Both the position numbers and the translations under genes were made by a program. A stretch of 64,000 nucleotides of DNA from an uncultured Pelagibacteraceae bacterium (lineage in GTDB: Bacteria; Pseudomonadota; Alphaproteobacteria; Pelagibacterales; Pelagibacteraceae), in NCBI GenBank assembly GCA_902544135.1, contig CACCBF010000001.1:1-64000 (forward strand), written 5' to 3'. The stretch's first letter is position 1. Every line of letters begins with the position of its first letter. The notes below the pieces were generated by a model, which was given only the letters and a program-made list of their open reading frames with translations, had not been told where the DNA came from and did not search any database. Positions 19,701-29,303 of the stretch are shown here, one piece after another.

Positions 19701-20525
19701 CTAAAAATCTAATTCTTTTAATGTTTCTTTTGAGACATACCAAGCATCAAAAGCTGTTAAATTATTAAAAATTCTTTCATAATTATTCGATTTCATCAAA
19801 TCATTAATACCTGTTTGTAAATCAGTGAAATTATGTTCAATCGTAAAAACTTTTGGTCGGTAAGTATTAAAGTTAAATGATTTCAAAATTTCATATTCAG
19901 AACCCTCAGTATCTATTGAAATATAAGAGGGAGATATATTGTTAAAATAATCCTTGATTACATCATTCAATGAAATTGTATTAACAGAAATAATTCTACC
20001 ACCTTTTTTTCTTTGAGTTGTATTTCCTGGCATAGAATTTTTATCACTTTCTATAAAATTTTTAAGAGTAGATAAAACGCCTATATCAGACATAAAAAAA
20101 TCTAAAGTTTTTCCACTTTCAGTCCAAATACATTTAGTAATTATTTCTGTATTTTTTCTATTTTCTTTTAAAGAATTATACCACTGAGGACTTGGTTCGG
20201 ACAAAGCCCCTTTCCAACCAAAAGAACTTTCTAACATATAAGAGTTAGATAATTCTAGACCGTCTGTTGCTCCAAATTCTAAAAACGTTTTATCGAATTT
20301 ATTTCCAATTATGAAATAAGCAAAAACATCTTGATATAATTGCGACTTTATATTCTTTATCTTTTTAAAACTATTAATAAATTTTTTTAAAAATATTTTA
20401 TTTTCCTCTTTTAATGCATCTTGCTCAAAAGCTTGATATAACATTTCATAGTCGCTTACATTTTTATCACGCGCAGCTGAAGCGATATGCCAAAAATTTA
20501 CATTGGTCTTAAAATTTATTCTCAC
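19701..20525 (-). CDS. FkbM-family methyltransferase
   Basis: 274-residue AdoMet-dependent methyltransferase of the FkbM type, which usually O-methylates glycans or natural products. Seen are SQLYQDVFAYF, the AdoMet loop FLEFGATDGLELSNSY near residue 81, and YISIDTEGSEYEIL near 201, which carries the FkbM acidic motif. The start is GTG at 20523-20525; a later ATG would delete the conserved N-terminal helices. It lies 5 bases after glmS. Together with glmS and the GlmU-like gene it suggests envelope-sugar work, but the acceptor is unknown. Confidence 0.8.
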   Translation of the reverse strand: MRINFKTNVNFWHIASAARDKNVSDYEMLYQAFEQDALKEENKIFLKKFINSFKKIKNIKSQLYQDVFAYFIIGNKFDKTFLEFGATDGLELSNSYMLESSFGWKGALSEPSPQWYNSLKENRKNTEIITKCIWTESGKTLDFFMSDIGVLSTLKNFIESDKNSMPGNTTQRKKGGRIISVNTISLNDVIKDYFNNISPSYISIDTEGSEYEILKSFNFNTYRPKVFTIEHNFTDLQTGINDLMKSNNYERIFNNLTAFDAWYVSKETLKELDF

Positions 20526-20530
20526 TATCT

Positions 20531-22351
20531 TTATTCAACTGTGACTGATTTAGCTAAATTTCTAGGCTTATCTATATCATATCCTTTTTTTAATGCTGAA
20601 TAGTAAGCTAATTTTTGCAACGGTATAGTTAAAAGGAATGGTAAAAGATCCTCATTGGTATTCTCTACTTCTATAGTTTCCCAAATATTTTCTGAAAAAA
20701 CTTCATCTTTACTTTTATTGGTGATTAATAAAACTTTAGCTCCTCTAGCAATAACCTCTTGCATGTTTGATATTGTTTTTTTGTAATAATTATCTCTTGG
20801 GGCCAACACAACGACTGGCATACCTTTTTCTATTAACGCTAATGGTCCATGTTTCATTTCACCTGCTGGATAACCTTCAGCATGAACATAAGATAATTCT
20901 TTTAATTTTAAAGCTCCTTCTAATGCTATAGGGTATGAAAATCCTCGACCCAAAAACATCGAGCCTTTAGCCTCAATAAAAGTACCCGAGGTAGTTTGAA
21001 TTTTATTATCAATAAGCAATGTTTTTTTAACTAATTCAGGTAGATCTTTTAAATCCTTCAGCTTTTTTGAAAATTTTTTCTTATTGATATCTCCTCTAAT
21101 TAATCCAAGTTTTAAAGAGAGAATGTATAATATCAACATCTGGCCTAAGAAAGCTTTTGTTGAGGCAACACCTATCTCTGTGCCACAGTGAATTGGTAAA
21201 ACAAATTTAGAATCTCTTGCTATCGAGCTTTCAATTACATTAACAACACCACAAGTTTTCATACCATTTTTATTACACAAATCTAAAGCTGCATAAGTAT
21301 CAGCAGTTTCACCTGATTGTGATACAAAAATATATAAACTATCTTTTTTAAATCTATTTTTTCTGTACCTAAATTCTGAAGCTACATCTACACTTATATC
21401 TAAAGAGGTTAATTCCTCGAACCAATATTTGGCCATTAAACATGAATGATATGCGGTACCACAGCCTACCAGTATTATTGAGGAAATATCTTCAGCTTTC
21501 CAAGGAAAATTGAATATATTAATGTCATTGTTTGCCGTATCTAAGTATTCTTTAATACCATTCTTTATTGATATTGGTTGTTCGTCTATTTCTTTAGCCA
21601 TAAAATGTTTGTAGTCTCCTTTATCATATTTTTGATCCTCACTTGATAATTCTAAAATTTTTTTGTTAATTTTTTTTCCCTTCTCATCAAAAAACTCCAC
21701 TTGATCTTTTTTAATCACACAAAATTCACCATCATTTAGATAAGTAATTTTGTTTGTCATTGATTTCAAAGCATAAGAGTCTGAACCTAAATAATTTTCA
21801 TTTGGACCATAACCGACAGCTAAAGGTGAACCTCTTCTAGCACCAATGATTAAATCTGGTTGATCTTTAAAAATAATTCCTAAAGCAAAACTTCCATGAA
21901 GTAATTTTAAAGTTTTTTTTATTGAATTAATTATATTTTCTGTTTTTAAATGTTCTGTTATTAAATGAACAATAACCTCTGTATCTGTTTGAGATTTAAA
22001 TTTATGCCCTTTACCAATTAAAAATTTTTTTAAGATAGTCGAATTTTCAATTATTCCATTATGAACCACTGAAACATTTTGTGAAGAATGAGGATGAGCA
22101 TTCAAACTGCTAGGTATTCCATGTGTTGCCCATCTAACATGACCGATACCTATAGTTCCTTCCATTTTTTGGACAAGAGAATTTTTTTCTAAATTATCTA
22201 CCCTACCTTCCGATTTAATCTCATTTATAAAACCGCTTGTTAACGTGGCTATTCCTGCTGAGTCATAACCTCGATATTCTAATTTTTTTAATGAATTAAT
22301 TATTGCCGATGAAACTGGTTTGTAACTATTTATTCCAATAATTCCACACAT
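20531..22351 (-). CDS. glmS: glutamine-fructose-6-phosphate aminotransferase
   Basis: Makes glucosamine-6-phosphate for peptidoglycan and lipopolysaccharide. 606 residues, typical length. The glutaminase half begins MCGIIGI, so Cys1 is exposed after methionine removal, and GHVRWATHG and NGIIENS follow. Two SIS sugar isomerase domains hold VGCGTAYHS, SQSGETADT, GTEIGVASTKAF and EGALKLKELSY. The C-terminus KPRNLAKSVTVE is the conserved DxPRNLAKSVTVE tail. It starts one base inside the GlmU-like gene (TAATG). Confidence 0.96.
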   Translation of the reverse strand: MCGIIGINSYKPVSSAIINSLKKLEYRGYDSAGIATLTSGFINEIKSEGRVDNLEKNSLVQKMEGTIGIGHVRWATHGIPSSLNAHPHSSQNVSVVHNGIIENSTILKKFLIGKGHKFKSQTDTEVIVHLITEHLKTENIINSIKKTLKLLHGSFALGIIFKDQPDLIIGARRGSPLAVGYGPNENYLGSDSYALKSMTNKITYLNDGEFCVIKKDQVEFFDEKGKKINKKILELSSEDQKYDKGDYKHFMAKEIDEQPISIKNGIKEYLDTANNDINIFNFPWKAEDISSIILVGCGTAYHSCLMAKYWFEELTSLDISVDVASEFRYRKNRFKKDSLYIFVSQSGETADTYAALDLCNKNGMKTCGVVNVIESSIARDSKFVLPIHCGTEIGVASTKAFLGQMLILYILSLKLGLIRGDINKKKFSKKLKDLKDLPELVKKTLLIDNKIQTTSGTFIEAKGSMFLGRGFSYPIALEGALKLKELSYVHAEGYPAGEMKHGPLALIEKGMPVVVLAPRDNYYKKTISNMQEVIARGAKVLLITNKSKDEVFSENIWETIEVENTNEDLLPFLLTIPLQKLAYYSALKKGYDIDKPRNLAKSVTVE

Positions 22352-22974
22352 TATTTTTTTCTTGTTGTGTAATTTTTAATTTCTTTTTGTTCACTTCTTG
22401 TTAGAGCTAATGTTTTTTTATTTACATTTCTTGTTATAACAGAACCAGCTCCGACTGTACTTTCTTTACCAATAGTTATTGGAGCTACAAGCGATGAATT
22501 TGATCCTATAAATGCTTTATCTTTTATATTAGTTACATATTTCTTTTTTCCATCATAATTACAAGTAATTGTTCCTGCACCAACATTAACAGATTTACCA
22601 ATTTTACTATCACCAATGTATGTCAAATGATTTACCTTTGACTTTTTTCCAATTACACTTTTTTTTACTTCAACAAAATTTCCAACTTTTGAACCTTCTT
22701 TTAGAATTGTATTAGGTCTTATTCTTGCATAGGGTCCAATTTCAACTTTATTCTCAATTTTACATGACTCAAGGTGAGAAAAAGATTTAATCACAACATT
22801 ATTTCCAATTTTCACTTTAGAACCAATCACAACATAAGGCTCTATAATTACATTTTTTCCTATTTGTGTATCATCAGAAAAAAAAATTGTTTCAGGACCA
22901 ATCATTTTTACACCTGATTTTAAAAACTTATTTCTTAAATTAATTTGAGAATTTTTTAAATTAAGCTGTTTCAT
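22351..22974 (-). CDS. GlmU-like left-handed beta-helix acetyltransferase, uridylyltransferase half missing
   Basis: 207 residues matching only the C-terminal half of GlmU. The linker helix is followed by hexapeptide repeats (IGKNVIIEPYVVIG, IGPYARIRPN), then HLTYIGDSKIG and AGTITCNYDGKKK, which carry the acetyltransferase active-site residues. Full GlmU is about 450 residues, with an N-terminal LAAGxGTRM pyrophosphorylase domain. Here only 71 bases separate the start from the divergent gph gene, so that domain is not nearby as a broken fragment. The protein should acetylate glucosamine-1-phosphate, the step after GlmS. The uridylyltransferase would have to be a separate gene elsewhere. Confidence 0.85.
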   Translation of the reverse strand: MKQLNLKNSQINLRNKFLKSGVKMIGPETIFFSDDTQIGKNVIIEPYVVIGSKVKIGNNVVIKSFSHLESCKIENKVEIGPYARIRPNTILKEGSKVGNFVEVKKSVIGKKSKVNHLTYIGDSKIGKSVNVGAGTITCNYDGKKKYVTNIKDKAFIGSNSSLVAPITIGKESTVGAGSVITRNVNKKTLALTRSEQKEIKNYTTRKK

Positions 22975-23045
22975 CTTTTAAATTCTTTATATTATGTATA
23001 TATGTTTCTTAATTCACAAAATATTTCTTAAAAATACTTTTAAAT

Positions 23046-23729
23046 ATGAAACAAAAATTTACAATTTTATTTGATTTAGATGGAACTTTAGTTGATACGG
23101 CCCCAGATCTTATGCGTGCCCATAATCATGTAATGAGGAAATTTGGTTACCCAACAAAATCTACTGAGGAAATTAGAAATCTTGTTGGACAAGGTGCTGG
23201 TGCAATGCTTGGACGATCGATTTGGGGACAAGCTAAAAAAGAATTTGGTAAAGTGCAAGATGATCAAATAAAAAAAGAAATGGTGAAAGATTTCATAGAT
23301 TTTTATGGAAAAAACATCGTCAATGAAAGCACATTAATTAATGGTGTAAGGGAATTTTTAATATGGTCAAAAAAAAATGATATTTCTATGGCGGTTTGTA
23401 CCAATAAACAAGAACACTTAGCTATTGATCTTTTGAAAAAAATTGGGATTTATCATTTTTTTGAATATGTGGCTGGACACAATACATTCGATTATTGCAA
23501 ACCTGATCCAAGACACCTAACCTCTGTTATAGAAATTTTAGATGGTGATATTAAAAGAACTCTCATGATTGGTGACAGTGAAACAGATGCTAATGCTGCA
23601 AAAAGTGCAGGTATCCCAGTTATTTTACTCGAAGATGGATATACAGAAAAAAATACAACTGAAATTTACCACAATCACTTGGTAACAGACTTTATAGGTA
23701 TGGAAAAAATAGTGTCTAAATATCTTTAA
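23046..23729 (+). CDS. gph: phosphoglycolate phosphatase-like HAD hydrolase
   Basis: 227-residue HAD phosphatase. Motif I is LFDLDGTLVDTAPD near residue 8, motif II is VCTNKQ, the motif III lysine is in CKPDPRH, and motif IV is MIGDSETDANAA. The cap-domain size fits phosphoglycolate phosphatase, which clears 2-phosphoglycolate, for example after DNA repair. Substrate specificity in this family is loose, so the name is a best fit. It is divergent from the GlmU-like gene across 71 bases. Confidence 0.85.
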   Translation: MKQKFTILFDLDGTLVDTAPDLMRAHNHVMRKFGYPTKSTEEIRNLVGQGAGAMLGRSIWGQAKKEFGKVQDDQIKKEMVKDFIDFYGKNIVNESTLINGVREFLIWSKKNDISMAVCTNKQEHLAIDLLKKIGIYHFFEYVAGHNTFDYCKPDPRHLTSVIEILDGDIKRTLMIGDSETDANAAKSAGIPVILLEDGYTEKNTTEIYHNHLVTDFIGMEKIVSKYL

Positions 23730-23773
23730 TATTGATTATTTTTTTTTAACTATTACAAACAGTTTCGATAGTT

Positions 23774-23778
23774 AGGAG
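23774..23778 (+). promoter_or_regulatory. Shine-Dalgarno site for prpD TTG start
   Basis: AGGAG five bases upstream of the TTG at 23784. No in-frame ATG lies between this site and the first conserved PrpD residues, so it decides the start codon. Confidence 0.7.
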
Positions 23779-23783
23779 TTATT

Positions 23784-25286
23784 TTGATATTACATAAAGT
23801 AAAAGTTTATCCATCCAAAATTCACTTACCTAAAAAAAAACAACTTGCTTGGAAAATTGCTGAAATAGCAAGTGATAATGCAAAATTGAATAAAGACTCG
23901 ATAGAAATGGTTATTAATAGAATAATTGATAATGCATCTGTTGCGATTGCATCTCTAAATAGAAAACCTGTAGTTTCATCTAGAGAAATGGCTTTAAAAC
24001 ATTCTAGAAAAAATGGTGCTACACTCTTTGGTGTTAATAAAAAATTAAAATTTGATTGTGAATGGGCTGCATGGTCAAACGGAACAGCTGTTAGAGAACT
24101 TGATTTCCATGATACTTTTTTAGCAGCAGATTATAGTCATCCTGGGGATAATATTCCTCCATTGATAAGTGTAGCGCAACAAAACAAAAAAAATGGATTA
24201 GATCTTTTAAGAGGAATTATTACAGCTTATGAGATACAAGTTAATTTGGTTAAAGGAATATGTTTACATAAACATAAAGTTGATCATATTGCTCATTTAG
24301 GACCTAGTGTTGCTGCAGGAATAGGATCGATGCTCAGACTAAATACTGAAACAATTTATCAAGCTGTTCAACAAGCTTTACATACAACTATTTCTACTAG
24401 ACAATCTAGAAAAGGAGAGATCTCAAGTTGGAAAGCATATGCACCAGCTCATGCTGGTAAACTAGCAATTGAAGCTGTTGATAGAGTTATGCGTGGAGAA
24501 GGTGCTCCAAGTCCAATCTACGAGGGAGAAGATAGTGTTATCGCCAGAATACTAGATGGAAAAAAATCATTATATAAAGTCCCACTTCCAAAAAAAGGTG
24601 AGACTAAAAAAGCAATACTTGAAACTTATACAAAAGAATATTCAGCTGAATATCAATCACAAGCATTAATTGATTTAGCAAAAAAGTTAAAAAAGAAAGT
24701 ACAAAATTTAAATCAAATAAAAAAAATTGATATTTATACAAGTCATCACACTCATTATGTAATTGGAACTGGTGCAAATGACCCACAAAAAATGGACCCC
24801 AATGCAAGTAGAGAAACTTTAGATCATTCAATAATGTATATTTTTGCTGTTGCTTTAGAGGATGGAAACTGGCACCACATAAAATCTTATACTAAATCCA
24901 GGGCTAAGAAAAAAAGCACAATAAAAATTTGGAGATCTATAAAGACTCATGAAGATAAAAAATGGACTAAAAAATACCATAATCCAGATCCTAGAAAGAA
25001 AGCTTTTGGTGCAAAGGTAGTAATTACTCTGAAAAATGGTAAAAAAATTTCAGAACAACAAGATATAGCTGATGCCCATCCTTATGGATCACGACCTTTT
25101 AAAAGATGGAATTATATAAATAAATTTTTAACTTTAACTGAAAATTTACTGACTAAAAAAGAGAGTGATAGATTTTTAAAAGTAGTCCAAAATTTGAAAA
25201 AATTAAAATCGGGTCAATTAGATAGTTTAAATATTGAAGTGAAAAAAAATAAACTAAAAAGAAACTTAAAAAGAGGAATTTTTTAA
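23784..25286 (+). CDS. prpD: MmgE/PrpD family 2-methylcitrate dehydratase
   Basis: Dehydrates 2-methylcitrate in the methylcitrate cycle that oxidises propionyl-CoA. 500 residues. PrpD landmarks are [54 protein letters not shown] and [11 protein letters not shown]. The start is a TTG at 23784 supported by a strong ribosome-binding site AGGAG at 23774-23778, five bases before it. It is the first gene of a tight plus-strand prpD-prpB-prpC set, and the prpB ATG overlaps its stop by one base. The usual PrpR regulator is not adjacent. Confidence 0.9.
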   Translation: MILHKVKVYPSKIHLPKKKQLAWKIAEIASDNAKLNKDSIEMVINRIIDNASVAIASLNRKPVVSSREMALKHSRKNGATLFGVNKKLKFDCEWAAWSNGTAVRELDFHDTFLAADYSHPGDNIPPLISVAQQNKKNGLDLLRGIITAYEIQVNLVKGICLHKHKVDHIAHLGPSVAAGIGSMLRLNTETIYQAVQQALHTTISTRQSRKGEISSWKAYAPAHAGKLAIEAVDRVMRGEGAPSPIYEGEDSVIARILDGKKSLYKVPLPKKGETKKAILETYTKEYSAEYQSQALIDLAKKLKKKVQNLNQIKKIDIYTSHHTHYVIGTGANDPQKMDPNASRETLDHSIMYIFAVALEDGNWHHIKSYTKSRAKKKSTIKIWRSIKTHEDKKWTKKYHNPDPRKKAFGAKVVITLKNGKKISEQQDIADAHPYGSRPFKRWNYINKFLTLTENLLTKKESDRFLKVVQNLKKLKSGQLDSLNIEVKKNKLKRNLKRGIF

Positions 25287-26182
25287 TGCATTTTGTTGAG
25301 AAAAAACCAAATCAAAAAAGAGAAGATTTCGATAAAAAATTAAAATCAAATAAAATTTTAAGAGTTCCTGGAGCTTATAATCCTTTAACAGCAAAACTTA
25401 TCGAGGAAATTGGGTATGATGCAGTTTATGTTTCGGGTGGAGTTATGGCTAATGATCTTGGTTTTCCTGATATTGGATTAACAACACTACAGGATGTAAG
25501 TACAAGATCGTATCTAATATCTAGAGTTACAAATCTTCCAACTATTGTGGATATAGATACAGGTTTTAAATCTTGTAAAGAAACAATTGAAACTTTTGAA
25601 GAGTTTGGAATTTCAGCTGTACATATAGAAGATCAGATTGAAAGGAAAAGATGCGGTCATCTAGATAATAAAGAGTTAATTTCTACTGACGCTATGGTTA
25701 AGAAAATCAAAGAATGTGTTTTAGCTAGAAAAGATAAGAATTTTAAAATTATAGCTAGATCAGATGCAAAAAGTGTAGAAGGAATAAATATGATGATTGA
25801 TAGATGCAAAGCTTATGTCGATGCTGGAGCTGAAATTATTTTTCCAGAAGCTCTACATGATGAAAAAGATTTTGAAAAAGTAAGAAAAGAGCTCTCATGC
25901 TATTTATTAGCAAATATGACAGAATTTGGAAAAACTAAATTGTTTAATTTTAAAGAATTAGAACAGTTTGGTTATAACATAGTGATTTATCCAGTCACCA
26001 CTCAAAGATTAGCGATGAAAAACGTTGAAGATGGATTAAGAGACATTTATGCAAGTGGACATCAAAACAATATTATAGATAAGATGCAAACTAGAAAAAG
26101 GTTATATGAGCTTGTAGATTACGAAAAATATAATAGTTTAGATGAAACTATTTATAATTTTAATACTGATGGACATGAATAA
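25286..26182 (+). CDS. prpB: 2-methylisocitrate lyase
   Basis: Splits 2-methylisocitrate to pyruvate and succinate. 298 residues, a member of the PEP mutase/isocitrate lyase superfamily. The catalytic signature is IERKRCGH near residue 113, the methylisocitrate lyase form of the KKCGH loop. VSGGVMANDLGFPDIGLTTLQD and PTIVDIDTGF complete the active site with the metal-binding aspartates. It shares single-base overlaps with prpD and prpC, consistent with one transcript. Confidence 0.92.
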   Translation: MHFVEKKPNQKREDFDKKLKSNKILRVPGAYNPLTAKLIEEIGYDAVYVSGGVMANDLGFPDIGLTTLQDVSTRSYLISRVTNLPTIVDIDTGFKSCKETIETFEEFGISAVHIEDQIERKRCGHLDNKELISTDAMVKKIKECVLARKDKNFKIIARSDAKSVEGINMMIDRCKAYVDAGAEIIFPEALHDEKDFEKVRKELSCYLLANMTEFGKTKLFNFKELEQFGYNIVIYPVTTQRLAMKNVEDGLRDIYASGHQNNIIDKMQTRKRLYELVDYEKYNSLDETIYNFNTDGHE

Positions 26183-27306
26183 TGACTGATGACATAAAAA
26201 AAGGCTTACTTGGAATTGTAGTTGATGAAACAGAGGTTTCAAAAGTTATGCCAGAGATAAATTCTCTTACATATAGAGGTTATGCAGCTCAAGATCTGTG
26301 TGAATATTGTAAATTTGAAGAAGTCGCCTATTTGATTTTGAATAAAGATTTACCAAACTCAATAGAATTAAAAAAATTTGAAAAAGAGGAGAGAAATAAT
26401 AGAGATCTCTCTAAAGATCTTTACTCATTTATAAAAAGAATGCCTAAGAAATCCCATCCAATGGATGTAGCTAGAACTGCGGTCAGTATAATGGGTTTAG
26501 AAGATAAGGAAACAACGTACTCTTCACCTGAAGCAAACATGAGAAAAGCAGTTAGAATTTTAGCGAAAACACCAACTGCTTTAGCTGCGTTTTATAGAAT
26601 AAGAAAAGGTAAAAGTATAATCAAACCAAAAAAAAATTTAAATATGTCTGAGAATTTTTTTTATATGTGCTTTGGAAAAGTTCCTCAAAAAGAAATTGTA
26701 AAAGCATTTGATGTATCTTTAATTTTATATGCTGAACACAGTTTCAATGTTTCAACATTTACAGCAAGAACTATAACAAGTAGTTTGTCTGATATTCACG
26801 GAGCTATAACAGGTGCAATAGCAAGTTTAAAAGGTCCTCTTCATGGTGGAGCTAATGAAGAAGTCATGCATATGATGAACAAAATAAAAAGTCCTAAAAA
26901 CGCATTAAAGTGGATAAACAATGCACTCGCCAAAAAAGAAGTTGTAATGGGTTTTGGTCATAGAGTTTATAAATCTGGTGACTCGAGGGTCCCTACCATG
27001 AGGAAATATTTTGCTAAAGTAGCGAAGATCAAAAAAGATAAAAAATTTGAAAAAATTTACGACATTGTTGAAAAAGTTATGATTGATAAAAAAAATATAC
27101 ACCCTAATGTAGATTATCCAACTGGACCAACATATCATTTAATGGGTTTTGACACAGATTTTTTTACACCAATATTTGTAATTTCGAGAATTACAGGGTG
27201 GTCTGCACATATAATGGAACAACATGCTGCAAATAAACTAATTAGACCTTTGGCAAGCTATAAAGGTAATAAACACAGAAAAGTTCTACAATTAAATCAA
27301 AGATAG
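26182..27306 (+). CDS. prpC: 2-methylcitrate synthase / citrate synthase family
   Basis: Condenses propionyl-CoA (or acetyl-CoA) with oxaloacetate. 374 residues, the short type II-like form that includes PrpC. Active-site residues are visible in LYAEHSFNVSTF, LKGPLHGGANEEV, GFGHRVYKSGDSR with the catalytic His, and the C-terminal MGFDTDFFTPIFVISRITGWSAHIMEQ. Calling it methylcitrate synthase rests on the operon with prpD and prpB; the sequence alone would also fit citrate synthase. The gene ends 4 bases from the convergent methyltransferase. Confidence 0.88.
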   Translation: MTDDIKKGLLGIVVDETEVSKVMPEINSLTYRGYAAQDLCEYCKFEEVAYLILNKDLPNSIELKKFEKEERNNRDLSKDLYSFIKRMPKKSHPMDVARTAVSIMGLEDKETTYSSPEANMRKAVRILAKTPTALAAFYRIRKGKSIIKPKKNLNMSENFFYMCFGKVPQKEIVKAFDVSLILYAEHSFNVSTFTARTITSSLSDIHGAITGAIASLKGPLHGGANEEVMHMMNKIKSPKNALKWINNALAKKEVVMGFGHRVYKSGDSRVPTMRKYFAKVAKIKKDKKFEKIYDIVEKVMIDKKNIHPNVDYPTGPTYHLMGFDTDFFTPIFVISRITGWSAHIMEQHAANKLIRPLASYKGNKHRKVLQLNQR

Positions 27307-27310
27307 TTGT

Positions 27311-27937
27311 TTACTTTTGAATTTTAGCAAATCGATTTTCACAAAGTATTTCAACATTCAATTGATTTTTTTTTACAAATTCATCAATAGCTCTTTTTAC
27401 ACCTGGCGCTGAGCCTAAATTATAGTCATCGCATAAAACACTTCCACCCTTTTTAATAACCTCAATACAGTTATCCAAGTCGTCCTTAACCGTATTATAT
27501 TCATGACCCCCATCTAAAAAAACATAATCTATTTTGCTCATGTCTATTTTTTTCAAAACTTTGTTTGAATTACCTTGAATTAAATGAACATTTTTTTCAA
27601 ATTTTTTTAATAAATCTCTTACGGCCTCAAGACTATATGGATTTTGTTTTTTAATGTATTTGAAATAAATTCTTTTTAACGGGTTGTTAAATGTATTATT
27701 AGGTATAACCTCATTTTTATTTTCTTCATTTTCCTTAAATAAATCTAGCCCTATATATTTAAAATCGTTTTTATGAGTTTGATAAAGTAGTTCACAAATA
27801 TTTCGCGCAGTGACTCCATGAAAAACTCCTATCTCTAAAAAAATTTTAGGTTTTTCTTTTCTAACTTCGTCCAAAAGGAAATCTCCATGACCTTTTTGTT
27901 TAAGGCTTGTTTTCCTAAAATATTTCTTATATTTCAT
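27311..27937 (-). CDS. class I SAM-dependent methyltransferase (Methyltransf_24 type)
   Basis: 208-residue Rossmann methyltransferase. The AdoMet loop is KIFLEIGVFHGVTARN near residue 31, and the acidic strand IDYVFLDGGHEYNTVKDDL near 132 matches small-molecule or glycan methyltransferases of the Methyltransf_24 group. GGSVLCDDYN closes the fold. I cannot tell the substrate. It lies alone between the convergent prpC and DUF1289, with 49 bases upstream. Confidence 0.75.
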   Translation of the reverse strand: MKYKKYFRKTSLKQKGHGDFLLDEVRKEKPKIFLEIGVFHGVTARNICELLYQTHKNDFKYIGLDLFKENEENKNEVIPNNTFNNPLKRIYFKYIKKQNPYSLEAVRDLLKKFEKNVHLIQGNSNKVLKKIDMSKIDYVFLDGGHEYNTVKDDLDNCIEVIKKGGSVLCDDYNLGSAPGVKRAIDEFVKKNQLNVEILCENRFAKIQK

Positions 27938-27986
27938 TAGTAAATTTTTTATTTTTTTTAAATTATTTAATTAAGTCAAAGATAAT

Positions 27987-28235
27987 TTATTTAAGCATTT
28001 CTTTTTTAAAAAGAGAAATACCGTTCTCAACTTTATTCTTATATGAGTCCTCGAAACTTTTTAATTGCCAGCCATTAAGTCTGCTTTTGATTTCTATAAG
28101 ATTTTTTTGCTTCCATTCGTCAGTGGTTTCACTGAGTTTCCAGTTTTTTTTTTCCTCATTGGTCCTTCCACACCCATAACAAAAACCTGTTACAGGATCC
28201 GTTTTGCAAATACTTATGCAAGGTGATACGGTCAT
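27987..28235 (-). CDS. DUF1289 small cysteine-rich protein
   Basis: 82 residues. Its N-terminus, SPCISICKTDPVTGFCYGCGRT, carries four regularly spaced cysteines typical of DUF1289 and likely to bind zinc or an iron-sulfur cluster. The rest is helical and charged. DUF1289 proteins are widespread in proteobacteria, with no settled role. The gene is isolated, with about 50 bases on each side. Confidence 0.85.
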   Translation of the reverse strand: MTVSPCISICKTDPVTGFCYGCGRTNEEKKNWKLSETTDEWKQKNLIEIKSRLNGWQLKSFEDSYKNKVENGISLFKKEMLK

Positions 28236-28286
28236 ATGACCATATTAGATAATTTATGGCAATCTATCTAGTAATTTATTTAATAA

Positions 28287-29303
28287 TTAACTAAAAGCTT
28301 CAACCCAAGTCCCTTGTGTTGATGCTTTAGAATACTCAGTAGCACGACCTTCAAAGAAGTTCATATGCTCAACAGCATTAAGCATTGTATCAAGCCATCC
28401 AAGTGGATTTTTATCTACATCATAAATTGGTTCTAATCCTAATTGGACTAACCTTCTATTTCCAATAAATCTAATGTAATCTTTGACCTCTTGCGCTGTT
28501 AAACCTTCCATTGGACCCATTTCAAAAGCTAAATCTATAAAAGCATCTTCATGCTCAACAATTGTTCTGCAAGCTTCGTAAAGTTCTTTTTTTAATTTTG
28601 GTGTCCAGATTTCTGGATTCTCTTTTATAAACTCTTTAAAGATTCTAATCATTGAGTTGCAATGAAGAGTTTCATCTCTAACAGACCAGGTTACTATCTG
28701 TCCCATTCCTTTCAATTTGTTATGTCTTGGAAAATTTAAAAGAATTGCAAAACTAGCAAATAACTGCAAACCTTCAGTAAAAGCACTAAAAACTGCAACT
28801 GTCTTTGCAATGTCTTCTTTCGAGTTTACATTAAAACCTTGCATGTAATCATACTTATCTTTCATCTCTTTGTATTTCATAAAAGCTGAATACTCGGATT
28901 CGGGCATTCCGATTGTATCTAACAAATGTGAGTATGCTGCTACATGAACTGTTTCCATTGCTGCAAAAGCAGTCATCATCATTAATACCTCGGTTGGTTT
29001 AAATACTGTTGTGTAGTGTCTTAAATAACAGTTGTTAACCTCAACATCCGCTTGAGTAAAAAATCTAAATATTTGAGTAACCAAATTTTTTTCAGGTTGT
29101 GATAAATTTTTTTGCCAATCTCTTACATCGTCACCAAGTGGCACCTCTTCTGGTAACCAGTGAATTCTTTGTTGCGTTAACCATGCATCATAACACCATG
29201 GATATCTAAATGGTTTGTACACAGGGTTTTCTACCAATAAACCCATCTTTTTTGGTTGAATAATTTCTTTTTTCTCTGCCTTAGTTTTTTCTGTTACTGA
29301 CAT
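28287..29303 (-). CDS. nrdB: ribonucleotide reductase class I, beta subunit
   Basis: Makes and holds the radical used by NrdA to reduce ribonucleotides. 338 residues from the ATG at 29301-29303. An AGGAG site lies 8 bases before that ATG but only 1 base before the in-frame GTG at 29310-29312, so ATG is chosen. The ligand and radical pattern METVHVAAY has Glu, then His at +3 and Tyr at +7, the same spacing as E. coli Glu115, His118 and Tyr122. The gene starts 10 bases inside the end of nrdA. Confidence 0.93.
   Translation of the reverse strand: MSVTEKTKAEKKEIIQPKKMGLLVENPVYKPFRYPWCYDAWLTQQRIHWLPEEVPLGDDVRDWQKNLSQPEKNLVTQIFRFFTQADVEVNNCYLRHYTTVFKPTEVLMMMTAFAAMETVHVAAYSHLLDTIGMPESEYSAFMKYKEMKDKYDYMQGFNVNSKEDIAKTVAVFSAFTEGLQLFASFAILLNFPRHNKLKGMGQIVTWSVRDETLHCNSMIRIFKEFIKENPEIWTPKLKKELYEACRTIVEHEDAFIDLAFEMGPMEGLTAQEVKDYIRFIGNRRLVQLGLEPIYDVDKNPLGWLDTMLNAVEHMNFFEGRATEYSKASTQGTWVEAFS

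Noticed and set aside
22975-23045. Possible remnant of the missing GlmU N-terminal domain upstream of the acetyltransferase
   Set aside because: Only 71 bases before divergent gph and no recognisable LAAGxGTRM motif in any frame.
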